A stretch of DNA of 25,605 bases, taken from a virus. The translations under genes and the position numbers were made by a program. Positions within the stretch are counted from its first letter, which is position 1. Each line of letters starts with the position of its first letter. Positions 1 to 9,600 of the stretch are shown here, one piece after another. The notes beneath the pieces are model-generated. The model saw only the letters and a list, made by a program, of their open reading frames with translations. It was not told the origin of the DNA and searched no databases. The DNA lies in IMG/VR virus record IMGVR_UViG_3300010885_011458, positions 1 to 25,605 of that record; one strand, written 5' to 3'.

Positions 1-2
1 CA

Positions 3-2174
3 GTAGGTCCGTTTAGTATCTATTTGGATAGTGACTATACGTCAACACCGTTTTCTTCTGCAACACTTACACAATTAACGAGTTGTCCTTTTATTATTGT
101 AGTCCCAACAGGAACGACAAGTTTAGGATTTAAAGACACCGTTTCAGGTTTTTGTTTTGAGACAACAATTCAAAACAACGACATATGTAGTAACTGTAAC
201 TTAGGATTATCAAATTATTCAGCATCAACAATAACAAGATTATCTTGTGGTGTTTTAACAGGTACTTGTTTAAATATTAATGATTATGTAATAAATTGGT
301 ACGGACCTAACAATACAACGACATTATCATTTACATCAGGTGCCGGTAGTTTTCTTACTACGGGTATGATACCTCATCCTTTTACAGGTATTAACTCAAT
401 ACCTCAACCTGAAGGTGTTTATACACCGATAATATCAAAGATTAAATTAAGCGGAATAACTTTCTCAAATACAGGTGGAACTAATAACGTATTATTTAGC
501 GGAAATTGTTTACCTTCAACAACTATACTCCCATTATCGTGTAGCAATCAAACTAATCCTTCTACAGTTTTACCATATTCGGCTTATAATCATTATATTT
601 CTTATCAATTTCTTAATGGAAACACACCAACACCAGTTAATTTAACTTATAAAGTTTCCGCGTCAACTAAATTTTTTGCTTGGAAATTTAAAGGGTCACA
701 AAATCCCGACAGAATTACAATTAAATTTAGTGGTAGTTCATATGGTACCAATATACTTGGATTAGAAGATGTTGTGGTTGGCGTTAATAATATTACAAAT
801 AATTTTAGTGTAACTACTTTTCCTAAATCAGCATCAACACCTTATTACTTTACTAAATTAACTTGTTTAACAGGTTTAACTGTGAATAATAATGACAATA
901 TTTTAATCACTATTACCCCAGCAACTAATGAAACAATATGGGAATTATATTCAACTTGTTTAACTAATTACGATTGTACGAGTTGTTTATTTACCAATCC
1001 GTATAAAATAATCGGTTCAACAATTACAGGTATAACCGGTAGTTGTTCCTCAAGAGTTAGATTTTCAATTTCAGGATGTTCTAATTATGTGACTAGCGAT
1101 TTACAAAAGTATTATGTTGAAAGTGTGGGTAGTTTCTACCAATCACCTAACAATTATTTAAGCAACAATAGTATAAGTCTTAATACTCCTAATACCAACC
1201 CTGTCGATTTTATAAGTACTGATTATCTTGTAAATCAAAATAAATGCACCTATGATTACTTTGGTATAGGGGGGGTATCTGATTGCGCAACAGACACAAA
1301 TAACACAAAATACGAAAAAACTTTTGTAAGTGGTGTAGGTTCTAAAGGTATTTTTAACATTACAGGGTCTTCAACAGTTATATCATCATATTATAATAGT
1401 TGGGTATTTGCAAAAACTAATTATTCAGGTAGTTCTTCAACTACTAACGCATCTTATTACAGATATTTTCAATGTAAAATCCCTTCATTTATAACATCAA
1501 ATAATTGTTATGAAAATTCATCATATGACCCTTTATATATTCACCCATCCTCAACAGTATCAACTGGGTTAACAAGTAGTGGCAGTTATTATTTTAGATT
1601 AACCGCAGAAACAATATCTAATAATTTTTCAGCATTAACAACTTGTGATGTTGATTGTTCAGGTTTTTCTAATAATATAATTTACAATATTAACAATTTT
1701 TCAACGGGAAACACAACAAATCAATGGGGTAATTACACTAAAGAATTTATATACACAGCTAATACAAACAATTTTGGTGTATATTATACTAACCCATTTT
1801 TCTATGGTACTTCATTACAAATTAATAGAACAACTCTTTCGGCACAAACAATTGGTGGGTTATGGTATACAAACCAATGGACTACAAACACAATTCCGTA
1901 TTCCGGAGTAAGTAACACATTAATACCTTCATTATCCGGTACCGTTTGTGACTATAATTTATCAGGAGTAACAAACTCATACTCCAATAATTTTTACAAC
2001 ACCAAATATTTATACTACTACTATATTATAACACCAACACTTACCGATTTTGAAATATGGTCAGCACCTATTGTTGGTTATAGTGCTAACACCAACTTTA
2101 ATAACGCAATTTTAGCATACAGATATTCAGGTGGAAACGTCACATATTCATCATCAACATATATAATCGGATAA
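3..2174 (+). CDS. Adhesin-like structural protein, 5'-partial
   Basis: The reading frame is open to the left edge, so the true start lies outside the window. An in-frame TTG at 24 is possible but unlikely to be the start. The first visible residues (VGPFSIYLDSDYTST) match the N-terminal segment of the next gene (PGPYTIYLNQN, about residue 17), so probably only some 10-20 residues are missing. The protein is about 724 aa as seen, very rich in Thr, Ser, Asn, Tyr and Gly, poor in charged residues, and carries scattered Cys pairs such as CSNC and CTSC. No catalytic motif or membrane segment is visible. The composition suggests an extended beta-rich extracellular or virion-surface protein. It ends TAA, 2 nt before the next ATG, so the two are probably co-transcribed. 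A run of seven G at 1269-1275 is odd in this AT-rich gene. Function inferred from composition and neighbours only; I do not recognise a family. Confidence 0.85.
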   Translation, partial: VGPFSIYLDSDYTSTPFSSATLTQLTSCPFIIVVPTGTTSLGFKDTVSGFCFETTIQNNDICSNCNLGLSNYSASTITRLSCGVLTGTCLNINDYVINWYGPNNTTTLSFTSGAGSFLTTGMIPHPFTGINSIPQPEGVYTPIISKIKLSGITFSNTGGTNNVLFSGNCLPSTTILPLSCSNQTNPSTVLPYSAYNHYISYQFLNGNTPTPVNLTYKVSASTKFFAWKFKGSQNPDRITIKFSGSSYGTNILGLEDVVVGVNNITNNFSVTTFPKSASTPYYFTKLTCLTGLTVNNNDNILITITPATNETIWELYSTCLTNYDCTSCLFTNPYKIIGSTITGITGSCSSRVRFSISGCSNYVTSDLQKYYVESVGSFYQSPNNYLSNNSISLNTPNTNPVDFISTDYLVNQNKCTYDYFGIGGVSDCATDTNNTKYEKTFVSGVGSKGIFNITGSSTVISSYYNSWVFAKTNYSGSSSTTNASYYRYFQCKIPSFITSNNCYENSSYDPLYIHPSSTVSTGLTSSGSYYFRLTAETISNNFSALTTCDVDCSGFSNNIIYNINNFSTGNTTNQWGNYTKEFIYTANTNNFGVYYTNPFFYGTSLQINRTTLSAQTIGGLWYTNQWTTNTIPYSGVSNTLIPSLSGTVCDYNLSGVTNSYSNNFYNTKYLYYYYIITPTLTDFEIWSAPIVGYSANTNFNNAILAYRYSGGNVTYSSSTYIIG

Positions 2175-2176
2175 TT

Positions 2177-3475
2177 ATGAATAAATATTATACAATAACA
2201 CTATCAGCCGGGACAACATCTCCAGGTCCTTACACAATTTATCTTAACCAAAACCCTCCGGCGGTAATCCCATTACGTTACCCTGAACTAACATTTGCAC
2301 AAAATATTGACCGAGACATATTACTTGCTGGAATAACAGTTGAGGTACCGGATAATACTACATCCATTATTGTTTATAATACATATTGTGGTAGTTCCTT
2401 ATCATTAATACCACCAACAATATCAACATATTCTGATTTTTGTTTATCAGTATCAACAATTAAAAAAGGGGGAACAAATGTAAGTAACACCCATTTTATT
2501 TATAACGGATTAGATTCTAATAATAAACCAACTTGGATAGACGAAAATGAACTTAACCCAAACTCAACAATTAATTGGGTTGGAAATCAGTGGTTATTAT
2601 CTACAACAATATATGGAAACTCAATGTTTTCAACATCAGAATTAACACCATCGGTAACATTTCCAAGTTTTTGGCAAGGTACTAGTGCCGGACCAGGTAG
2701 TTTAGTTTTATCATCAATTGATGTAAATGAAGGTAATTGTGGTATAGTAAGAAAACAACTATCCCCTGTTAGTGTGAATCAACCAACGTGTTTATGTGAT
2801 GGTAGTATCATATTTAATGTTACTTTAGATAACCCCCCATTTAATTATTCAATTGATAATGGTGTGACTTATTCTTCATCACCAATTTTCACAGAACTTT
2901 GTAGTGGAATTTATAGTATATCAGTAGTTGATTCATTGGGTGATGTTTATTCAAACTCAGTTACTTTAAATAATCCGGAACAATCCATTACTTATGAGAT
3001 TTCTTTAAATACAACAAATACCACACCGGTTATTAATAATGTGTCAATTGTAAATTCTTATGAGACAACTATAATAGTAAGCCCACCACTACCTGATGGA
3101 GCAACAGTGGTATTTGATATAATACATAACAATAGTTTTTATTCATCACCAAATAGTGGAACATCAATATTAACTACATCAACAATTTTATATAAAAATA
3201 ATAGTCAAGTAATATTAACAAACACGTCAAACAGTAAAAATGAATCCATCAATACAAATGCAGGTTGTCAAAAAGAATATATTTATCAATCAAACATTGA
3301 TGACGTTTGGGGTTCATTAACAATAACTAATAACGATACAATAACAATCAGTACATCATCAAGAGTTGATAAAACAACATCGGGAGAATGTGTGGTTGGT
3401 TATAGTACAGATAGTTTTTCAATTAGTAATCCGGTTATTAGTGGATGTGATTGTTGTTCAATAAAAATTAACTAA
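2177..3475 (+). CDS. Adhesin-like protein with one SprB-like repeat
   Basis: This 432-aa protein starts at ATG 2 nt after the previous stop and has no Shine-Dalgarno sequence. Residues about 1-75 resemble the N-terminus of the upstream gene product (GPYTIYL against GPFSIYL, then a hydrophobic strand, a PxxTTS turn and a Cys), suggesting duplication of an anchoring or assembly domain. Residues about 190-265 look like a single SprB-type repeat: a QPTCLCDGSI opening, a PPFNYSIDNG core and a CSGIYSISVVDSLG close. The C-terminus is Cys-rich (SGCDCCSIKIN). The SprB repeat is known from the gliding-motility adhesin SprB and other Bacteroidota surface proteins. Here it most likely forms a beta-sandwich module of a virion fibre or decoration. 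No signal peptide is seen, as expected for a virion protein assembled in the cytoplasm. Confidence 0.85.
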   Translation: MNKYYTITLSAGTTSPGPYTIYLNQNPPAVIPLRYPELTFAQNIDRDILLAGITVEVPDNTTSIIVYNTYCGSSLSLIPPTISTYSDFCLSVSTIKKGGTNVSNTHFIYNGLDSNNKPTWIDENELNPNSTINWVGNQWLLSTTIYGNSMFSTSELTPSVTFPSFWQGTSAGPGSLVLSSIDVNEGNCGIVRKQLSPVSVNQPTCLCDGSIIFNVTLDNPPFNYSIDNGVTYSSSPIFTELCSGIYSISVVDSLGDVYSNSVTLNNPEQSITYEISLNTTNTTPVINNVSIVNSYETTIIVSPPLPDGATVVFDIIHNNSFYSSPNSGTSILTTSTILYKNNSQVILTNTSNSKNESINTNAGCQKEYIYQSNIDDVWGSLTITNNDTITISTSSRVDKTTSGECVVGYSTDSFSISNPVISGCDCCSIKIN

Positions 3476-3502
3476 TAATAAAACACAGAATATTTATACA
3501 GT

Positions 3503-5932
3503 ATGGCATATATAGTTAAAAACACATCAGCATTAATTAACACAAGATTAACCGACACAGGTAGAAAAAAACTATCTGAAGGTAATTTTAACATTTCATA
3601 TTTTCAAATTGGAGATAGTGAAGTTTCTTATAATACATTAACCGGAACATCTTATAATCAATCCAGTAACAATATATTAGAACCTAATTTTAATTCTCAA
3701 AATTCGGCACCCGGTCAAACTAATAAACAAAATGTTAAATACCCTATTTTTGTTAATTCGGGAAAAAATAGTGATTATGGTATTCCATTTTCAGAACCAC
3801 TTGTTTCTCCAATATATAATAGAGCAACAATGAGAGGTTTTTTTAGTGGTAACACAACCACACCACCATCTAGTTGGAGTGCTTTAACTAGTACCGACTA
3901 TGTCATCAACTCCAATTATGTTGTTGATATTTCAACATTTACCGGTGGGACACAAATTAAAATTATCTCATCTGCGTGTACCTCAACTATTGTTAGGTTA
4001 CCTATGAAAGGTGATTTAATTACAATATATTTTGATGGTAGTTCTGTTTATTGTAGTACAGGACCAATATCAGTTACCCCTACTAAAACACCAACACCAA
4101 CCCCAACACCATCATATGATGCTTGTATTATATACCCAACCCCAACACCATCCTCAACTTGTTGTGTTACAACACCAACAGGATGTACTCCAACACCTGT
4201 TGTAAACACTTTTGTTAATGTTAATAGTTGTTATAACATATTAACATATAGAATTGTTGACGTTTGTTTAAACATTATAACATTAGATAGGGTAACACCT
4301 AACTATTCATATATAGCTTCGGGATGTACATATGTTAGAACATTAGTATATCCTCCAAATATGACTAACTTATATGATAGTGTAACACCAACACAACATT
4401 GGAATACTGATGTTATTAACTTTGAATCGATATGTAATACAGATGAGTTTGATGTTAAAGTTTGGAATATGAACATTCCTTGGTCTGAAAACCCTGCTGG
4501 GTTAATTGATACCGGAACAGGAGCCACTCAAAATTATAAAACATTTAACTCTAAATCATACATTGGAACTAAAGAATATTTAGGTTATATGTCTAATAGC
4601 GGGCAAACTTTTGTCGATTTAAGTGGTGATACTGAAGAATCTGTTTATTACTACGACTCCTTTTACAATAAAATAAATGTAACTCCTGAAGAACAAAAAT
4701 CTATTGGGATTATACACTACACAAATCAATCAATCGATTTTTATTATGGTGAGAAATTTGCTCTTGAACAACCAATTGCTGGAACAATAGCTGAGGATAT
4801 AACAGGTGACGCTAGAAATTTTAAATTACATTTACCTTGGCTAATGTGGCATAAAAATTCTGATTGTTGTGTTGGGGAAACATTCTATGTTGTTCCACCT
4901 CAAGATAACTTTACAAATGATGTGTCAACATTTTTTAAACCTCACTATATTAAGTCAACTAAAAATAGTGATATGAACACACCTGGTATTCGTTATTATT
5001 TTTTATGGGATGCACACCCAAATGCCTCTAATGGACGACCTAATAGAGTTGGTAAAGTATTTCCTGACCAGAAAATAATTGTTATTGATGATGAAGAATT
5101 AATCGCCGCGTTATCATATAAATCAAATCGTAATTGGACATTACCCGCACCAACAACATCTTTAATTGTTCCAAATAGTTGTAGTTCAAATGATTCATCT
5201 TTTAAAGGTGTTTTAACAGGTGCTAACGAAACTATGTATGTTAGTTATCTATTAACTAATGTATCATCCGGAGCAACTAATTCATTACATTGTAATTATT
5301 ATTCAAAAATATCCGGACCAAACGTTGATTGTGGGACGCCAGGTAGTCAAAATGTTGCCGTTAGATTTGGTGGAGAATTTAATTGTTTAAACCAAATAAC
5401 AAATAACACACTTTTTGATGGTTATGTTGCAAATAAGTTTCAACTGATTTGTCAATTAGTAGAAGACGGAAGTAGACCACTGTCAAATGCTTGGAAAATA
5501 ATTGATTTTACAAGTCAATTAAGCGCAACAACTATAAATGGATATATTACTCAAAACGGATTAACCGGTAACACATTTGTCATAACAAACAATATGTATA
5601 CAACCGCAACAACATATAACTTAAATAACTATATTTCACTACCTACAGTGGGTCAAACAGGACAAACCCTTAATTTTGGTGATGAATATTATTTTTATGG
5701 TTCATTAGAAACAGATATTCAAGCAACCATTTATGAAATGAGGTATAAGATAAATCTTGGTCAATCAGAATTTCAAATATCATCAAACCCAAGTTGGTCT
5801 CAAGGTGTTTCACCATATATTTCAGAAATTGGTCTTTACGATGATAAATTCAATCTTATGATTGTATCAAAGCTACAATCTCCTGTACAAAGACAGGGTA
5901 TTCAACAGTTTTTAGTTAAATTTGATTTCTAA
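3503..5932 (+). CDS. Fibre/baseplate-appendage-like protein with PT linker
   Basis: This is an 809-aa protein with ATG at 3503. The N-terminus (residues 1-45; NTRLTDTGRKKLSEGNFNI then YFQIGDSEV) has the layout of the P2 gpH/DUF3751 tail-fibre N-terminal domain, in which a helix ending in a 'GxxxL' stretch leads into an 'xxxxGDG'-like strand. The matching closing motif of that fold (ISEIGLYDDKFNLMIVSKL) appears only at about residues 773-791, so a segment of over 700 residues seems to be inserted between the two halves. Residues about 191-231 form a Pro/Thr linker (VTPTKTPTPTPTPS, then Cys-containing text). The remainder is an unrecognised beta-rich and aromatic body. It probably attaches to the baseplate and presents the inserted region outward. 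The family link is by motif layout only and was not tested by a profile search. Confidence 0.85.
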   Translation: MAYIVKNTSALINTRLTDTGRKKLSEGNFNISYFQIGDSEVSYNTLTGTSYNQSSNNILEPNFNSQNSAPGQTNKQNVKYPIFVNSGKNSDYGIPFSEPLVSPIYNRATMRGFFSGNTTTPPSSWSALTSTDYVINSNYVVDISTFTGGTQIKIISSACTSTIVRLPMKGDLITIYFDGSSVYCSTGPISVTPTKTPTPTPTPSYDACIIYPTPTPSSTCCVTTPTGCTPTPVVNTFVNVNSCYNILTYRIVDVCLNIITLDRVTPNYSYIASGCTYVRTLVYPPNMTNLYDSVTPTQHWNTDVINFESICNTDEFDVKVWNMNIPWSENPAGLIDTGTGATQNYKTFNSKSYIGTKEYLGYMSNSGQTFVDLSGDTEESVYYYDSFYNKINVTPEEQKSIGIIHYTNQSIDFYYGEKFALEQPIAGTIAEDITGDARNFKLHLPWLMWHKNSDCCVGETFYVVPPQDNFTNDVSTFFKPHYIKSTKNSDMNTPGIRYYFLWDAHPNASNGRPNRVGKVFPDQKIIVIDDEELIAALSYKSNRNWTLPAPTTSLIVPNSCSSNDSSFKGVLTGANETMYVSYLLTNVSSGATNSLHCNYYSKISGPNVDCGTPGSQNVAVRFGGEFNCLNQITNNTLFDGYVANKFQLICQLVEDGSRPLSNAWKIIDFTSQLSATTINGYITQNGLTGNTFVITNNMYTTATTYNLNNYISLPTVGQTGQTLNFGDEYYFYGSLETDIQATIYEMRYKINLGQSEFQISSNPSWSQGVSPYISEIGLYDDKFNLMIVSKLQSPVQRQGIQQFLVKFDF

Positions 5933-5941
5933 AAAAAACAT

Positions 5942-6541
5942 ATGAAAAAAACATTAAAAGAAAGCCCTAAAGTTTTAGGGCTTGATGTTTCTACCAAAAC
6001 TATTGGATGGGCATTATTTGACATACAAAGTAGAGAATTATTAGAATTAACCCACGTATCTCCAACTCCAAAACCAAAAGAAGAAAATAAAATAAAAGAA
6101 TTACTTCTTAAAGGTGAAATCTTTAGAACTAAACTTTTAGAATATAAAAATATGGGGATTACTAAAGTAATTATTGAAGAACCTTTATTAAACTCAAATA
6201 ACGTTTATACAGTCCAAACATTGTTAAGGTTTAATACTTTGGTCACCAAAGAAATTTATGATGTTTTAGGGGTGGTTCCTGACTTTATATCGACATACAA
6301 CTCTCGTAAGTTCGCCTTCCCTGAATTAGTTAAAGAAAATGACAAAGGTAAATTTGTATTATTCGGAGGTCTTCCTAAAGATATTGATAAGAAACAAATT
6401 ATTTGGGATTTAATAGCTAAGAAAGAACCACAAATAACTTGGCAATACACAAGAAACAATACCCTCAAAAAAGAAAACTTTGACCAAACAGACGCTTATT
6501 GTTGTGTCTTAGGTCATATGAGACAAGAAAATATATGGTAA
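5942..6541 (+). CDS. RuvC-like Holliday-junction resolvase/RNase H-fold nuclease
   Basis: This 199-aa protein shows the RuvC-type RNase H-fold acidic layout. Asp15 lies in the first strand (VLGLDVSTKTIGWALFD). Glu79/Glu80 lie at the end of a later strand (KVIIEEPLL). Asp181 and Asp184 lie in a C-terminal helix (NFDQTDAYCCVLG). In this family these residues bind two metal ions and cut DNA four-way junctions. Phage members resolve replication or recombination intermediates before packaging. The length is close to bacterial RuvC (about 170 aa). The ATG is 9 nt after the fibre gene, in the same transcription unit, and the stop lies directly before the terminator. It is the only gene in the window that looks enzymatic, and it is much richer in Lys and Glu than its structural neighbours. 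A related RNase H-fold nuclease with another substrate cannot be excluded. Confidence 0.9.
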   Translation: MKKTLKESPKVLGLDVSTKTIGWALFDIQSRELLELTHVSPTPKPKEENKIKELLLKGEIFRTKLLEYKNMGITKVIIEEPLLNSNNVYTVQTLLRFNTLVTKEIYDVLGVVPDFISTYNSRKFAFPELVKENDKGKFVLFGGLPKDIDKKQIIWDLIAKKEPQITWQYTRNNTLKKENFDQTDAYCCVLGHMRQENIW

Positions 6542-6546
6542 AAAAT

Positions 6547-6570
6547 AACCCCCTTAATTGGGGGTTTTTT
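6547..6570. terminator. Bidirectional intrinsic terminator between convergent operons
   Basis: AACCCCC at 6547-6553 pairs with GGGGGTT at 6560-6566 around a 6-nt TTAATT loop. The plus-strand side is followed by a T run (6565-6570). The minus-strand side is followed by TTATTTTT (complement of 6541-6548). The G/C-rich stem stands out in AT-rich surroundings. It begins 5 nt after the RuvC-like gene's stop and can stop both converging operons. Confidence 0.9.
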
Positions 6571-6598
6571 ATTCTATAATTATGAATACCTGAAGGTG

Positions 6599-6620
6599 GA
6601 CACGGTTTATTGACCGAGTC
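6599..6620. other. Second hairpin at the end of the minus operon
   Basis: GAC-a-CGGT at 6599-6606 pairs with ACCG-a-GTC at 6613-6620, leaving one A/A mismatch and a 6-nt loop (TTATTG). It lies 1 nt past the minus-strand stop codon at 6622. No T run follows on the minus strand, so it is not a canonical terminator. It may protect the mRNA 3' end or be incidental. Confidence 0.4.
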
Positions 6621-6621
6621 A

Positions 6622-9600
6622 CTATTTACACGTTGAATAAATATTTATGTATCTAGGCCAAGGTTTTATTGAACACTTAACTTTAAATACAAAAATAATA
6701 TCCCCTTCACCAGTAGTTTTTGTATCAGTATAATGTGAATTATTATTAAAATTAACATCTAAGGTAATAATGCCATTATTAGGTCCAGGTGTTAACACTA
6801 TTTTAACTACATCGCCATCATTTGTTTGTAAAACATCATTAAAAACTTGAGCGTTAAAGTTTGATGTAAATGAATATACTATAGTAGAATTTACATATAT
6901 TACACCGCTCGTATCCGACCTCTCACAATCACTCCAATTTCTTAAATTATACGGACAATTACCAATCGGTTCTAAAATATTCATAGACGCATCTTTACAT
7001 TCTTCACAAGGTTTCAAAATTTCATCACCCGTAAATGTTGTTCCATAAACATTTGTAAAATAATTATTAGAGAATGTAGTTCCTCCCCACTCATTTTCTA
7101 ATTGAGATAAATTACTACCAATAACCATTAATTCAAAACAGTAATTTTTAACTAAATCTAAAATAACATTACCAACAACATTACCAGGAATTGCCGGAAC
7201 CGGTTGTATTATAACGTTACCATCACCCATTCTACTACCACATAATTGATACACATAATACATAGTTTTAGATGATGGTGTTGGTGTCATTGTCGTTGTT
7301 TGAGTAGGTGTTTGTGTCATTGTTGGCGTCTTAGTCATTGTTGGCGTCTTAGTCATTGTTGGCGTTGTAGTAACTGTTGGTGTTGTAGTCGATGTTGGTG
7401 TTTTAGTAGGCGTATATGACGGAGTTGTTGTTGGCGTTGAAGTCATTGTTGGAGTTACCGGTGGTGTTGAACCAATTGTAGATGTTGGTGATGGTGTCAT
7501 TGTTTTTGTTGGTGTATATGTTGGAGTTTTTGTTATTGTTTGTGTCGGTGTCGGTGTATGTGTTGGAGTTTTAGTTATTGTAGGTGTTGGAGTAATAGTT
7601 TTAGTTGGTGTCATTGTTGGCGTTGGTTGACATCCTATCTCACATTCAATTTCATAATCAATCCTCATTTCAACCAAAACATCTGTATTCTGTAAAGATT
7701 CCGGTTCACAATTTGTTGTAACTGTAATGGTATTAGTTAATTCGTCAATTGTTACATTACCCGAACCAATTTGAGGACAAGATTCTATCAATGATGTTAT
7801 TGCTGAAAACCATAATCCATCTGTAGGATAATATAATAATGATGTTCCATTATAAAAAACTTTAGATTGAACACAATTCCCTATTGTAACTTTTGCTTCA
7901 AATGTCGAAGCGGTTAAAATACAATTAGTATATCCCGGATATAATGATATTACATTAAGATATCCTTCATTTAAATACTGTTTAGGACCTGAATAAATCG
8001 CAATAGGTTCATTAAACTTACCACTACAAACACCATAATACCCTGTTGAACTAAATTCTCTACTACCTATAATTGGTTTTCTTTTTGTTTTTGAACATCC
8101 CGCACTATCAACAATTCTAACTGAGTAATCCCCGGGAGGCAAATCAGGTATTGTCATAACTGTTGTCCCCACTGTATCACCATCAAAATATAACGTAAAT
8201 GGTGGTGTCCCATTAGTAATATACGCAGTTATTAAACCATCATCATCAATGGAATCCTCACCTAATAAGTGAAAATCAATTGTATTTGATTCGCTAATTG
8301 TAAATGGTTGTATTTGTTTACATAATAACACATCTGTAACACTAGCGACATAATTACCACTCGATAAATTATTAAAGGTATATGATGTTAACGATACATT
8401 ATTAATTGATTGACCATCAATTTCGTATCTATATGGTGGAGTACCACCACTTGTTATCACTAAAATAACTGAACCATCCTTACCATTACAAGTTGTTCCA
8501 GTTGTTGATGTAACCAAATCAAATGTTACAACGTTATTAATTGTATACGCACTTGTAAATGAACAAGCCCCGTTATCCGTAATATCTAAATTATAAGTTC
8601 CCGAAGATAAATTATTGAAAACCCAACTTGATTCATAAACCGTATTTGAAATTTGATTACCTAATGAATTAGTTAGAGTAAACGTATATGGAGAAGTTCC
8701 ACCAAAAACAACAATAGGTCCAATAACTCCCGATAAATCATTACAAGTTGAATTTGTAATATCAACCGATATTATTGACATACCTTTTGGTGTTAATAAA
8801 GTTGTTGAAGTTGTAAATGTACACAGCCCGGCATCAACTACTTGAATTGTAAATCCTCCGGGACCTAAACCTGTGAAAACAACTGTCCTATCAAAAGTGA
8901 TATCCGTAACACCATTTGAACCTAAATAATAAAATGGTGGTGTTCCATCAAGAATTATTATTTCAATTTCACCATCCGCAGTAAAACAAGTTGGTTGTGT
9001 TAAATAAATCGCCCCTAATTTTACAGGGGGTATAGTATAGACAACTGATGTATTACTAATTAAACAATCACTACTATCCGTAACCGTCACAGTATAAGTT
9101 CCTTCAGTTAGACCTGTAATACTATCATCAGTACTACCATTAGACCATAAATAAGTATATGGTGGTGTACCTGTCATTCCTGTAATAAATATTTTACCGG
9201 AATTAACCCCACACCCCGCATTATCAATAGTATATAAACCAAAACTTAAATTTGATGAATTTTTAACAATAACACTTTCAGATTTACCAGTACAACCACC
9301 ACCATCATTAGCAATTACGTAATATGTCCCAACAGATAAATTATCAAATAAATATGAATTGTTTGCCGGATAAAATGTCGAAATTAAACCTGTAATTTCA
9401 CTATATAATGAGAATATTGCGTTCCCATAAAAATTACTAGTTTCCGCAAGTAATGAACCATTATTTGCACCACATACCGTATCAACAACATTAGTAATTG
9501 AAACACAAGTTCCACTAGATATGTAAATATTCACAGGTTGTACGGTATTACCCGAAGCACAACTATCAATAATATTAAATGAGTATGTCCCCGCTGATAA

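Noticed and set aside
6622-6624. Possible stop-codon recoding (TAG read as Gln, as in some large gut phages)
   Set aside because: TAG at 6622-6624 ends the 1051-aa frame and is followed at once by an in-frame TGA. TAA and TGA stops also end neighbouring genes, and no frame needs TAG read-through.
7266-7629. CRISPR array
   Set aside because: The short-period repeats are coding, have no spacers and translate to a Pro/Thr linker.
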